This document shows, in pieces, positions 1 through 8,188 of a stretch of 64,000 nt of DNA; positions within the stretch are counted from its first letter, which is position 1, and each line of letters starts with the position of its first letter. A program made the translations under genes and the position numbers. The stretch comes from Nocardiopsis ansamitocini (GTDB taxonomy: Bacteria; Actinomycetota; Actinomycetes; Streptosporangiales; Streptosporangiaceae): assembly GCF_030268225.1 (NCBI RefSeq), contig NZ_BSQG01000007.1:1-64000 (forward strand), read 5' to 3'. Below the pieces are notes generated by a model. It had not been told where the DNA came from, did no database searches, and saw only the letters and a list, made by a program, of their open reading frames with translations.

Positions 1-59
1 AGCTTTCCAGCGCCGATGGTACTGCCTCCTTGCTGGGGTGGGAGAGTAGGACGCCGCCG
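1..59 (+). rRNA. rrf: 5S ribosomal RNA, 3' part
   Basis: The first 59 bases match the conserved 3' half of actinobacterial 5S rRNA. The segments CAGCGCCGATGGTACTGC and GTGGGAGAGTAGGACGCCGCC are visible, the second being the hallmark 3' terminal arm. The 5' half lies outside the window, so a ribosomal RNA operon probably ends here. The exact 3' end is estimated within a few bases. Confidence 0.9.
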
Positions 60-398
60 TAATTGATGTTGGTTGGGCTCGTTTGGTTGCCTCTTGTGGG
101 GGTGGCTGGGCGAGCCCTTCCGCATTTGTGGGGGTGTTTTCGGTGGCAGTCATCACCCGCACCCGTGAGGATTTTCGGGCGGGCGACGGCGCCGGCAGCG
201 GCCACCGCACCGACCCCAACGTGTCCAGAGAGGTTTTCCCGGACCCCGCTGTACCGCGTCATGCCTGTTGCAGCGGCCAAAACACATGGTTTTCCAGGTA
301 GATCCACAGATGCCGTACAGTTGGTCTGGATCTTCGGAATCATTTTGCGCTGCTATGCAAGAGGTGGCAGCGCTTTTGACTTGTTTACGGACGGAACG
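60..398 (+). other. spacer between 5S rRNA and the TPR gene
   Basis: This 339-base stretch has no convincing gene. Open frames run through it, but their composition is unlike the neighbouring coding DNA. It should hold the end of the rRNA transcript and the promoter of the next gene. A weak terminator candidate pairs GGGCTCG at 75-81 with CGAGCCC at 111-117 across a long loop. I could not pick a clear promoter. Confidence 0.4.
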
Positions 399-1997
399 AT
401 GACTGACGAAAGCCGATCGGGGGGCCACGAAGGCTCCGGAGCACGCGACCATGGAGGTCATCGATCCGGCGGCCAGAGGTCGGGGGGTCGTGACAGCGGC
501 CGGTTCGGTCGGGACACAGCCCGGGGTGGCGGTGGATCCGGGCGTGGGAACTGGTCACGTGACGGTCGTGATTCCGGACGTCGAGACGACCGCGCGGGTG
601 GTGGTTTCCGTCGGGACGATCGCGCAGACCGTCCCCGTGACGACCGTGATGGGCCGCGTGGTGACGAGCGGCCCCGCCGTGACGGCGCAGGCCGTCCGAG
701 CGGTGAGCGACGCGAAGGTGACCGCGGAGGCTTCCGAGGGGGGCGTGGCGACCGCCCGTTCCGGTCGAGTGACCAGCAGCGTTCCTCGTTCCGAGACAGC
801 GACCGGCGGGATGGCTCCCGTGGCGGTTCCGACCGGCGTGACGATCGCGGTGGGTATCGTGGCGGTTCCGACCGGCGCGACGAGCGGCCGGGCGACCGCA
901 ACCGCGGAAATTATTCGGGTGAGCGTCGGGAGGGCGGCTATCGTGGCGGTTCCGACCGGCGCGACGACCGGCCGGGCGGTGACCGCGGAGGTTTCCGTCG
1001 CGACGACCGGCCCCGGGACGGCCGGGGTGCAGGTTCGGGGCGCCGTGACGAGCGCGGCGGTCGCAGCGATCGGCCGATGCGTTCCGGCTACCGCTCTGAC
1101 GGCCCCCGTCGCCAGCAGGGCAACGACCGTTACCGCGAGGAGCCTCGTGACCCGCGCGACACCGCGCCGGAACTGCCCGAAGACGCCTTGCCGCACCGCC
1201 TGGACCCCGATGTCCGCAGTGAACTGACCACGCTTCCCAAGTCGCTGGCCGATGTAGTGGCCAAACACTTGGTCGCGGCTGGTGAACTGCTCGAGGAAGA
1301 CCCGGAGCGTGCCTACCAGCACGCTGTCTACGCCCGTCGCAAGGCATCGCGGATCGGTGCCGTGCGTGAGGCGTCGGGGCTTGCTGCCTACAGTGTCGGG
1401 AAGTGGCAGGAAGGACTCTCCGACCTCCGGGCCGCTCGCAGGATGAATGGTCGCAATACCTACCTGGCGGTCATCGCCGACTGCGAGCGCGGTCTCGGCC
1501 GTCCGGAGCGGGCCCTCGAGGTTGCACACGGACCCGAGGCCGCTGACCTCGACGTCGCCGACCGGATCGAGTTGCGGATCGTTGCCTCCGGGGCACGCCG
1601 GGACATGGGGGACATCCACGCTGCCCTGGTGGAACTCCAGGTACCGGAGCTCAAGGAGCGCCGCGCACGCCCGTGGGTGGCCCGTCTGTTCTACGCCTAC
1701 GCCGATGCCCTGCTCGAACTCGGCCGCGAGAGCGAAGCTCGTGAGTACTTCTCTCGCGCATCCGCTGTGGACCGGGAAGGCGGGACCGACGCCGACGAGC
1801 GTCTTGCCGCTCTTGAGGGCGTCGAGATCGTGGACAGCGATGATGACGTGGTCTGGACCGACGCCGAGGACCCCTACTTCGAGGAGGAAGCGGAGTCCGA
1901 GGCTCCTTCCGTGCCTTCGATGTCCACCGAAGAGGCCGACGCCGGCGATGTGCGCGGGCACGAGGACGGCCCCGCACCCCGGGACCGGGAGAATTAG
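399..1997 (+). CDS. Arg/Gly/Asp-rich protein with C-terminal TPR-like domain
   Basis: A 532-residue protein whose first ~245 residues are low-complexity Arg, Gly, Asp and Ser, with RGG boxes and repeated RGGSDRRD motifs. Residues ~265-460 are alpha-helical with tetratricopeptide character (for example ELLEEDPERAYQHAVYARR and YADALLELGRESEAREY). An acidic tail follows. RGG-rich tails in other proteins bind RNA or form condensates; TPR domains bind proteins. A role in RNA or ribosome metabolism is inferred from the architecture and the adjacent rRNA genes. The frame is open upstream to 63, but the ATG at 399, where the charged low-complexity region begins, is the natural start. A strong terminator follows. 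Confidence 0.75.
   Translation: MTDESRSGGHEGSGARDHGGHRSGGQRSGGRDSGRFGRDTARGGGGSGRGNWSRDGRDSGRRDDRAGGGFRRDDRADRPRDDRDGPRGDERPRRDGAGRPSGERREGDRGGFRGGRGDRPFRSSDQQRSSFRDSDRRDGSRGGSDRRDDRGGYRGGSDRRDERPGDRNRGNYSGERREGGYRGGSDRRDDRPGGDRGGFRRDDRPRDGRGAGSGRRDERGGRSDRPMRSGYRSDGPRRQQGNDRYREEPRDPRDTAPELPEDALPHRLDPDVRSELTTLPKSLADVVAKHLVAAGELLEEDPERAYQHAVYARRKASRIGAVREASGLAAYSVGKWQEGLSDLRAARRMNGRNTYLAVIADCERGLGRPERALEVAHGPEAADLDVADRIELRIVASGARRDMGDIHAALVELQVPELKERRARPWVARLFYAYADALLELGRESEAREYFSRASAVDREGGTDADERLAALEGVEIVDSDDDVVWTDAEDPYFEEEAESEAPSVPSMSTEEADAGDVRGHEDGPAPRDREN
819..961 (+). repeat. internal coding repeats in the RGG region
   Basis: A 20-base sequence encoding part of RGGSDRR occurs identically at 819-838, 858-877 and 942-961, spaced 39 and 84 bases apart, with further degenerate copies around it. 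Copies remain in frame. Slippage or recombination between them would change the length of the disordered N-terminal region without breaking the gene. Confidence 0.75.
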
Positions 1998-2018
1998 GAG
2001 TTCCTCGCGACTGTGGTT

Positions 2019-2065
2019 CGGCGCCGGGCGGTTCGTGGCTCTTGTCCGCGAACCGCCCGGCGCCG
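2019..2065 (+). terminator. long GC-rich hairpin after the TPR gene
   Basis: A perfect 17-bp stem joins 2019-2035 to 2049-2065, with a 13-base loop, beginning 21 bases after the stop codon. There is no clear T-run after it, as is common for actinomycete terminators. Confidence 0.8.
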
Positions 2066-2364
2066 TCGTGTCGGAAACCGGCAGGAGCGGCACCCTGAAA
2101 AACCGATTGCTTCTCGGCCTCCGGTGAAGTTGGGTTGGATGGGTGGCGGGTCCGACCTTGGTGACCTGCGCTCTTCGAGCATGGAAACGGTGAGTTTTGT
2201 GCCCCGGCAGTTCCCGAGTGCGCCGTGTATGCCCGCTTGGAGTCCGACTTGTGGTGTCCAGCGATCGAAAAAGATCTACTGATGCCCTCGGGTTGACCTT
2301 GCGGTGCGGGCGAGTCGCACTCCACGTGTGCCGTTTCGCCGATTCCCGCTAGGAGCATTCCATC
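2066..2364 (+). other. intergenic region upstream of the RNHCP gene
   Basis: About 300 bases with lower GC than the neighbours and no supported gene or RNA. The promoter of the RNHCP gene must lie here. I did not find a confident -35/-10 pair. Confidence 0.35.
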
Positions 2365-2748
2365 GTGTCCCAACGACGCGACGACCGTTCTCGTTCACGT
2401 GCCGATCAGGGCGCCCGATCGTTTCGCTGTCACCACTGCCGTCTCGACGTCTCGCTGTGGGCGCCGGGCACGCAACACCGCAATCATTGCCCGAACTGTC
2501 TATACAGCAGGCATGTGGACGATCGCCTGCCGGGGGACCGCGCCTCCGAATGCCGTGCCCGGATGGAACCGATCGCCATCGCCGTACGCGGTGCCGGAGA
2601 ATGGGTCATCGTCCACCGCTGCACAGGGTGCGCCGAGCTCAGCTCCAACCGCACCGCGGGCGACGACAATCCTCTGTCGCTGATGAGGATCGCCACCAGG
2701 CCACTCGCTCAGCCGCCGTTCCCGTTGGAGCACCTGACCCGGCTCTGA
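2365..2748 (+). CDS. RNHCP domain protein
   Basis: A 127-residue protein with the features of the RNHCP family, named after its RNHCP motif. Residues ~20-50 contain FRCHHC and RNHCPNCLYSRHVD, a probable zinc-binding cluster, followed by MEPI, GEWVIVHRCTGCAEL and NRTAGDDN, all characteristic of the family. The GTG start has AGGAG at 2351-2355 at good spacing. The molecular function of the family is not established; the four CxxC/HC pairs suggest metal binding and possibly nucleic-acid contact. It is monocistronic, closed by a strong hairpin. Confidence 0.85.
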   Translation: MSQRRDDRSRSRADQGARSFRCHHCRLDVSLWAPGTQHRNHCPNCLYSRHVDDRLPGDRASECRARMEPIAIAVRGAGEWVIVHRCTGCAELSSNRTAGDDNPLSLMRIATRPLAQPPFPLEHLTRL

Positions 2749-2750
2749 CC

Positions 2751-2796
2751 GGTGGTGGTGCGGGCCATCGCAGAGGTGTTGGCCCGCACCACCACC
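2751..2796 (+). terminator. terminator hairpin after the RNHCP gene
   Basis: A perfect 16-bp stem pairs 2751-2766 (GGTGGTGGTGCGGGCC) with 2781-2796 around a 14-base loop, starting two bases after the stop codon. Confidence 0.85.
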
Positions 2797-3014
2797 CCGG
2801 GGCCATGACGATGGGGCCTGGGGGCTGGCGCACCGCGAGTTCATCGGTGAGACTTGAGGGGATGCCAGAACTTCCGTTGACGGATGTACGCGCCCTTGAC
2901 CGTTCTTCTCCACAGGCGCCATGGCTGGCATCCGATGATCGGATGATTTTGGCTCTCCTGGTATCCCCGGCATCGACCATCTGACGGCTACGCACACGTG
3001 AGGCGACAGCGCTT

Positions 3015-3458
3015 ATGACCGTTCTCCCTCCGCCGTTCAACGGCGCCGCCGTCCACCTCGGTGAGCTGCCCGCAACCCATGACTCAGTCGTTGTGCTGCT
3101 GTTCTCCCACGGGCGCCCGGTCATGGTCCGCCATCGCGACCGCGCCTGGGAATTTCCCGGCGGCCACACCGAGCCGGGTGAGGACGTGGAGACGACTGCT
3201 CGCCGGGAGGTGCGGGAAGAGGCAGGCGCGGAACTGGCCGATCTGACGATTGCCGGCTACTACCGTCTTGCCAACGGGCACACGACGGTCGTCACCCACG
3301 CGCGGTTGGTCGGCCTCGTTCCACTCACCGGGGAGTTCGAGACGCTCGAGGTCCGTGTTTTCGACGTGCTGCCCCCGGACCTGTCGTTCGACGACGGCCT
3401 CTACGCCCATCTGCTCACCGTGATCGGGCTTCCGGGGGTTCCGCCCACCGTGCCATGA
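3015..3458 (+). CDS. Nudix hydrolase
   Basis: A 147-residue Nudix-fold pyrophosphohydrolase. The Nudix box spans residues 50-72: GHTEPGE at the start, then RREVREEAGA, supplying the Mg-binding glutamates. It is preceded by EFPGG, typical of the family. Such enzymes cleave nucleoside diphosphates linked to another moiety; the substrate cannot be read from the sequence. The ATG at 3015 follows a modest purine-rich site (AGGCGAC). It is convergent with the GNAT gene, with only seven bases between their stops. Confidence 0.88.
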   Translation: MTVLPPPFNGAAVHLGELPATHDSVVVLLFSHGRPVMVRHRDRAWEFPGGHTEPGEDVETTARREVREEAGAELADLTIAGYYRLANGHTTVVTHARLVGLVPLTGEFETLEVRVFDVLPPDLSFDDGLYAHLLTVIGLPGVPPTVP

Positions 3459-3465
3459 GCCGTCT

Positions 3466-4392
3466 TCAGCGGGCGGAGTGCCCTGCTGCGGGTTTGGCGT
3501 ACAGACTCTCCTCGGCGCAGGGTCGATAACCCAGCCACCGGTTGATGGCGAGCATGGGCACGTTGTCGTCCGCGTTGGCCGTGTAGGCGAAACGGTAGCC
3601 GTGCTCCCGAGCCCTGTGCAGTGCGGCGGTCTTGGCGTATTTGACCAGTCCACGACCGCGGTAGCCGCGTAGGGTCCCGGTCATCGCCGAGTAGACCCTG
3701 TCGATGCCGTCAGTGAACAGGCTGACGGTGCAGACGGGCCGCTCGTCCACCACCACGGCGGTACTCAGGTCGGTGTTCATCAGGGGATGCCGCCACATCA
3801 TTCGACGCCAGTCCTCGTAGGGACTGGCGTCGAAGGGGATGTCGGCAGGCTCGTCCTTGATTGCTTCGGCCTCCACCGCATGCAGTGGTCTGGGGTCGGC
3901 GCCGAACCGGGCGAAGGGGGAAAGCGCGGCGTTCCCGGGCGCAGGTGGGATCGGCGGCAGCGCGCTGAGGTCGAGTTCTTGGAACTTCGCGCTCGTGCGG
4001 CGTTGGTAGCCGCGGCGTTCGGCGAACCCGGCGGAGTCGGTATCCAGCACATTGCCGCGCAGGACAACGGCTCCGACGGCGGCGAGGTGCTTCTCGGCCG
4101 CCTGGAGCAGCGCGCTGCCCGCTCCTCGCCCGCGATGACCCGGGGCCACCAGCACGTCCATTTCTCCTTGGCCGGCCAGTGTCGTCTCCCACTCCAGGCC
4201 GGCGCGTGCCCGGCCCACGACCACGCCGTCGAGTTCGGCGACGAGCACCGTCTCCCGGGACGTTTCCGGAACCCGGGCCGCACGATCGCACATGGCTGCA
4301 ACGGTGTCGACCAGATACGGCATCACCGCCTGGCGGAAAGCGAAGACCGCCGGGGCGTCATCGCCTCGGAACGGTCGGATCACAAGGGTCAT
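3466..4392 (-). CDS. tandem GNAT-family acetyltransferase
   Basis: A 308-residue protein with two GNAT modules. The first (~1-150) has the acetyl-CoA motif VAPGHRGRGAGSALL and the second (~165-300) has LRGYRGRGLVKYAK. Two-domain GNATs of this kind include mycothiol synthase MshD, but the substrate-binding residues of MshD are not evident here, so I only claim an N-acetyltransferase-like role. The domain repeats are divergent, so duplication is old. It lies 40 bases downstream of the B3/B4 gene on the same strand and may be part of that transcript. Confidence 0.83.
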   Translation of the reverse strand: MTLVIRPFRGDDAPAVFAFRQAVMPYLVDTVAAMCDRAARVPETSRETVLVAELDGVVVGRARAGLEWETTLAGQGEMDVLVAPGHRGRGAGSALLQAAEKHLAAVGAVVLRGNVLDTDSAGFAERRGYQRRTSAKFQELDLSALPPIPPAPGNAALSPFARFGADPRPLHAVEAEAIKDEPADIPFDASPYEDWRRMMWRHPLMNTDLSTAVVVDERPVCTVSLFTDGIDRVYSAMTGTLRGYRGRGLVKYAKTAALHRAREHGYRFAYTANADDNVPMLAINRWLGYRPCAEESLYAKPAAGHSAR

Positions 4393-4432
4393 GTGGTGAC
4401 CCTAGGGGGCGTGAGCAGGGATTGTCGCCTGA

Positions 4433-5143
4433 TTATCGGGTCAGGAGCCGACTCACGGCCTTCAGCTCCGGACTGGTCGTGTGCAGCGCCGAAAGCAGGG
4501 CATCGCCTGCTGCTTCGACGTCACCGGAGGTCATGGGGGCGAGGGTGTCGATGATGAAGATGCCCCGGGTGGTCGTCTCGGTGAGCCGGGTGCGCAGACA
4601 CTGGCGCCAGTTCCATCTGCGGCAGGTGACCCCGGTGGCGTCGCGCCACACGACCTCGCCCGGTGCAGGGTGTTCGATGATCGATTCACCGGCCTTGCTC
4701 GTCTCGAATTCTTCATCACCAGAGGCGCGCACCAAGTGCAGCGGCCCCTGATAACAGTCGAGGTCCTCGCCGCCGACAGGAACGACGTGGGAGACGGAGA
4801 CGGCGTTGTAGGCGTCGGTGAGCCGGTCGACACGGGGCAGTCCCTCTGACGCCCTGCGCAGCAGTGCCTCCACGCTGGTGCGGGTGCGCTGCGGTTTTGC
4901 TCCGAAGGAGCGGAACGCCTCCCGCCAGGAGTGCACGTGGGGGAGGTCGGCCGGGTCCGTGTCCGCGAGCAGTGTCGTGGCACGGGATTCGGCGTCGGCG
5001 AGCAGCGCCTCGCTGGCCGCGTCGCTGGGACCGGGACGCAGCCCCTCTGCGGCGATCAGAAACGCTCGGTAGTCGGGACGCAGGGTGAAGACGGCATCGT
5101 CGACACGGGCCTCGTCGAGCCAGGCGGAGAGGTCGGCGGTCAT
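4433..5143 (-). CDS. B3/B4 tRNA-binding domain protein
   Basis: A 236-residue protein matching the stand-alone B3/B4 domain family, related to the editing region of phenylalanyl-tRNA synthetase beta subunit. Typical segments are SWREAFRSFGAKPQRTRTS, LPRVDRLTDAYNAVSV and the Trp/Asn-containing RRWNWRQ near the end. Members are proposed to bind or proofread aminoacyl-tRNA or free amino acids; activity here is inference. The ATG at 5143 overlaps the stop of the XRE regulator (ATGA), with GAGGAG just upstream, so translation is coupled to the regulator. Confidence 0.8.
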   Translation of the reverse strand: MTADLSAWLDEARVDDAVFTLRPDYRAFLIAAEGLRPGPSDAASEALLADAESRATTLLADTDPADLPHVHSWREAFRSFGAKPQRTRTSVEALLRRASEGLPRVDRLTDAYNAVSVSHVVPVGGEDLDCYQGPLHLVRASGDEEFETSKAGESIIEHPAPGEVVWRDATGVTCRRWNWRQCLRTRLTETTTRGIFIIDTLAPMTSGDVEAAGDALLSALHTTSPELKAVSRLLTR

Positions 5144-5733
5144 GGTTCTCCTCGGGATGGAAGGGATCGGGGCGACAGATGCACGGTCATCAGGAAGTCG
5201 CAGGGCTGATCCGCCGCGCAGGAGTAGGCGTGCTCCTTGTCGGCGGCGAAAGCCGCGGTTGCGTCGGTCGCAACGACCGTCTCGGCCTTGTCCACGGTGA
5301 CGTGCAGTGTGCCGTTGAGCACCGTCACGGTTTCGTGTACCCCTGCTCCGTGCATCGCACTGCGGTGCGTCTCGCCGGGCAGGAGGCGCCACCGCCACAC
5401 CTCGACCGGTGCCGGGCCGGGGGTGGTCAGCAGCAGCCGGGCGGTACCGCCTGCGGTGCCGGTCCACAGTGGTGCGACGCGGTCGAGGGGGACAACGCGG
5501 ATCGATTGTGTGCTGGTGCGCGGTTCCACCAGTGCGGACACCGACAGGGACAGTGCGTCGGCAAGGCGTACGAGGGTGGAGAGGCTGGGGTTGCCCTTGC
5601 CGTTCTCCACGGCCACCAGGGCACCTTTGCTCACGGTGGCCCGTGCTGCCAGCTGATCGAGGGAGAGCCCGTGCCTGGTCCGTGCGGAGTGGACGTTGGC
5701 GGCCACGGTCGCGGCTGTGTCGCGGTCGGTCAC
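5140..5733 (-). CDS. XRE-family regulator with cupin domain
   Basis: A 197-residue protein. Residues ~8-65 form a Cro/C1-type helix-turn-helix (RTRHGLSLDQLAARATVSKG, then ENGKGNPSLSTLVRLADAL). Residues ~95-190 form a small cupin barrel (WRWRLLPGETH, HETVTVLNGTLHV) expected to bind a small ligand. The GTG start follows GGAGG at ideal spacing. The frame is open upstream, but that part covers the promoter. The stop overlaps the ATG of the B3/B4 gene by four bases, a translationally coupled pair. It probably controls itself and its partner through the AT-rich dyad upstream. Confidence 0.87.
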   Translation of the reverse strand: MTDRDTAATVAANVHSARTRHGLSLDQLAARATVSKGALVAVENGKGNPSLSTLVRLADALSLSVSALVEPRTSTQSIRVVPLDRVAPLWTGTAGGTARLLLTTPGPAPVEVWRWRLLPGETHRSAMHGAGVHETVTVLNGTLHVTVDKAETVVATDATAAFAADKEHAYSCAADQPCDFLMTVHLSPRSLPSRGEP

Positions 5734-5743
5734 GTGCCTCCTT

Positions 5744-5782
5744 CGGTCATTATATTGACCGAATATATCACTAAAATGACCG
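5744..5782 (-). promoter_or_regulatory. AT-rich promoter/operator of the XRE operon
   Basis: A strikingly AT-rich island in GC-rich DNA. Outer inverted repeats CGGTCAT (5744-5750) and ATGACCG (5776-5782) flank an inner dyad ATATT-GACCG-AATAT. On the minus strand it contains TATAAT (5754-5749). Its position directly upstream of the regulator start suggests a self-binding operator. If TATAAT is the -10 element, the transcript would begin close to the ribosome-binding site, so another -10 is possible. Confidence 0.6.
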
Positions 5783-5816
5783 CACGGAGAGTCGTGCCGC
5801 TCGGTTCGCAGCGTCC

Positions 5817-6560
5817 TCACCGCAGGTTGAATCCCCCGTCAAGCAGCAGGACCTCACCGGTGATATAGGAATTCGCCACCAGCGCCCACACGATGTCGGC
5901 GACGTCGGCCGGGGTCGCGGTGCGGCCCATGGGCGCGGTGTCGCGCCAATGCCGTCTCGCCTCGTGCCATTGTGCGGTCAACGGGGTCTCGACGAATCCC
6001 GGCGCCACCGCGTTCACGCGTACGTGCGGGCCCAGCGCGGCGGCGAGCAGCCGGGTGACATGGTTGAGGGCCGCTTTTGTCGCCGCATAAGGGATCGACG
6101 CGCCTTTGGGACGCACCCCGGCATGGCTGGTCACGTTGACGACCGAGCCACCGCCCGGGCGAGGACTTGACCGCAGTGCCTCAAGGAACGCCGAGGTCAG
6201 TGTCCAGGGCGCGATGAGATTGACGTCCAGCAGCGCGTGCCAGTCCGCGGCTGAGACCGCCGCCATGTCGGCGTGTTCGACGACCGTGCTGATTCCGGCG
6301 TTGTTGACCAGCACGTCCAGGCGGCCCAGCCTGGCCAGGACTTGTTCGGCCAGTGCAACGATGTTCTTCTCGTCGGAGAAGTCGGCCCATACGTGATAGC
6401 CGTCCAGTTCCGCCGCGAGTTCGGTTCCTGCGGCCCGGCCGTCGCGGCTGTGCACCACGACGAAAAACCCTTCCGCTGCCAGTCGGCGGGCCGCGCCGGC
6501 GCCGATCCCCCCGGTGGCCCCGGTCACCAGGGCCACCGGCCGGAGCTCCTTCCCGGTCAT
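5817..6560 (-). CDS. SDR-family oxidoreductase
   Basis: A 247-residue short-chain dehydrogenase/reductase, FabG-like. It has the cofactor motif TGATGGIG (~13-20), NNAG (~90), and the catalytic set Ser in VVNVTSHAG, Tyr and Lys in PYAATKAAL. It ends with ITGEVLLLDGGFNLR, typical of the classical SDR group. The substrate is unknown. The ATG overlaps the stop of the metallo-beta-lactamase-fold gene upstream (ATGA), so the two are coupled and probably act on related compounds. Confidence 0.88.
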   Translation of the reverse strand: MTGKELRPVALVTGATGGIGAGAARRLAAEGFFVVVHSRDGRAAGTELAAELDGYHVWADFSDEKNIVALAEQVLARLGRLDVLVNNAGISTVVEHADMAAVSAADWHALLDVNLIAPWTLTSAFLEALRSSPRPGGGSVVNVTSHAGVRPKGASIPYAATKAALNHVTRLLAAALGPHVRVNAVAPGFVETPLTAQWHEARRHWRDTAPMGRTATPADVADIVWALVANSYITGEVLLLDGGFNLR

Positions 6561-7537
6561 CCTGTCCGCTCTGTTTCCTCTTGTTCTGCCGCGATCCGGT
6601 CCAGCCAGTGCACGATGCCCGCGACGTTGCCCTCGACCCCGCTGAGAGCGTCCATGACCTGTCGGGTTTGCGAGAGCGCGTCGGATGGTTCGGTAGGGCG
6701 GCTGGTCACGCGTTCGCGTATGAGAGCGATGGCGTGGTCGAGGTCGCCTCCGTCGTCCCGGGAGACGCGGACGGTGTCGACCCACAGCCGCAGTTCCTCC
6801 ACCGCGAGGCACAGGGTCTCCTCGACCGAGTCGGTTGCGCCGAAATGGGAGAACATCAGTCGTTGGGGGTCGATGTCGCCGAACAGCCGCAGGGAGGCCA
6901 GCCCGGCGTCCAGGTCGAAGTCCGGTGGTGGGGTGGCGGGGCGGACCCCACCGGTGGCGGGGTTGTATATTCCGGCCGCGTCACCGACATAGAGGTCCCC
7001 GGTTGCCGAGTCCACCAGCCCCACGTGATGTTTGGCGTGGCCGGGGGAGTAGTGGGCGGTGAGAGTGCGGCCCCCGCCCAGGTCCACGATGCCACCGGTG
7101 TCCACGGCCCGGATCCGGACGGCCTCGGTCGCGGCCATTTCCCCGAACAGTGCGTCCAGCCGTTCGCCCCAGACCATGCGGGCGCTGCGCATCAGCCGGG
7201 TGGGATCCGCGAGGTGCCGCGCCCCCTTCTCGTGCACCACTACTTCCGCATTGGGAAACATTCGTGCGATCTCGCCGGTGCCGCCGGCGTGGTCGAGGTG
7301 GATATGGGTGACCACGATGGTGGCCAGATCCGCCGGTGCGACCCCCAGCCGGTGGATCGCGTCGCGCAGGACCGGGGCCGATCCGGCTGCGCCGACCTCC
7401 ACCACGCAGGGGCGCTCGGTGCGCAGCAGGTAGCTGGAGGTGACCCCTGGGCAGCCGGCCATCAGAGTGTCGATCGCGTAGACCTCGTCGCCCAGGGGCG
7501 TGATGTCCTCGCCGGTCGGCCGCGTCGTGTCAGCCAT
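6557..7537 (-). CDS. metallo-beta-lactamase-fold hydrolase
   Basis: A 326-residue MBL-fold hydrolase. THIHLDHAGG (~77-86) is the HxHxDH di-metal motif. Further ligands are likely in YSPGHAKHH and VGDAAG. A helical C-terminal extension follows the core. Members include glyoxalase II, lactonases and related hydrolases; the substrate is not evident. The ATG has GGGGGAG upstream. It is the first gene of a two-gene minus-strand operon with the SDR and is divergent from the SSB-like gene. Confidence 0.86.
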   Translation of the reverse strand: MADTTRPTGEDITPLGDEVYAIDTLMAGCPGVTSSYLLRTERPCVVEVGAAGSAPVLRDAIHRLGVAPADLATIVVTHIHLDHAGGTGEIARMFPNAEVVVHEKGARHLADPTRLMRSARMVWGERLDALFGEMAATEAVRIRAVDTGGIVDLGGGRTLTAHYSPGHAKHHVGLVDSATGDLYVGDAAGIYNPATGGVRPATPPPDFDLDAGLASLRLFGDIDPQRLMFSHFGATDSVEETLCLAVEELRLWVDTVRVSRDDGGDLDHAIALIRERVTSRPTEPSDALSQTRQVMDALSGVEGNVAGIVHWLDRIAAEQEETERTG

Positions 7538-7753
7538 GGACTCCCCCGCTTCGTCTGCCGGCCCGCGATGTCGCGGACCCGAATCTATGTAGACGGTACG
7601 GGGCAGACGGGCGGCAGGGGCGATCCCGGTGCGGTTGTCCACAGATTGCGCTCCGGGGCGCAGACGTCCTGGCGCACCCGGTGATCCTGGAGACAGCAGG
7701 GCCCTGCCCGCGTTGCCAGCCCCGGTGGCTCCGGTTTCTTCGAGAGGACGACC

Positions 7754-8188
7754 ATGCACGATCGCGCACCAGCACCCCCCAGCCCTCGCGGTCCGTTCGC
7801 GCCAGGCCCCGGCCAGCGGCCGGTTCCGGCTCGCCCGGTTCCCCAGCCCGCCGGGCACCGCAACGAGATCCTGTTGGCCGGCCGGGTCACCGCCGAACCG
7901 TCGGTGCGTGAGTTGCCCAGCGGCGATCAACTGGTGACATGGCGTATCGCCGTCACGAGGCCCCCGGCTGAGCAGCGTCCCAATCAGCCCGCCGATCCCA
8001 TCACCTGTGTGAGTTTCCGCCGTGACATGGTCGAACTCACTCGTGACTGGCGCATCGGCGACACGGTTCAGGTCACGGGAGCGCTGCGACGCCGATTCTG
8101 GCGTTCGCCCAGTGGAGCGTCCAGCGTTTTCGAGGTGGAGGCCAAGACCGTGCGGCATGTCGCCCCCCGTGATCACCACCCCAGTTGA
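7754..8188 (+). CDS. single-stranded DNA-binding protein-like (OB fold)
   Basis: A 144-residue protein with a Pro/Ala/Arg-rich N-terminal tail (~1-35) and an SSB-type OB fold. NEILLAGRVTAEPSVRELPSG, LVTWRIAV and the GDTVQVTGALRRRFW strand are typical. It lacks the glycine-rich acidic C-terminal tip of the main replicative SSB, so it is probably a secondary paralogue, for example in recombination or competence. The ATG has GAGAGGA upstream. Its 3' end overlaps that of the convergent HAD gene by 16 bases. Confidence 0.82.
   Translation: MHDRAPAPPSPRGPFAPGPGQRPVPARPVPQPAGHRNEILLAGRVTAEPSVRELPSGDQLVTWRIAVTRPPAEQRPNQPADPITCVSFRRDMVELTRDWRIGDTVQVTGALRRRFWRSPSGASSVFEVEAKTVRHVAPRDHHPS

Noticed and set aside
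63-398. N-terminal extension of the TPR gene
   Set aside because: The frame is open but lacks protein-like composition and would start directly after the 5S gene; the charged low-complexity protein begins at ATG 399.
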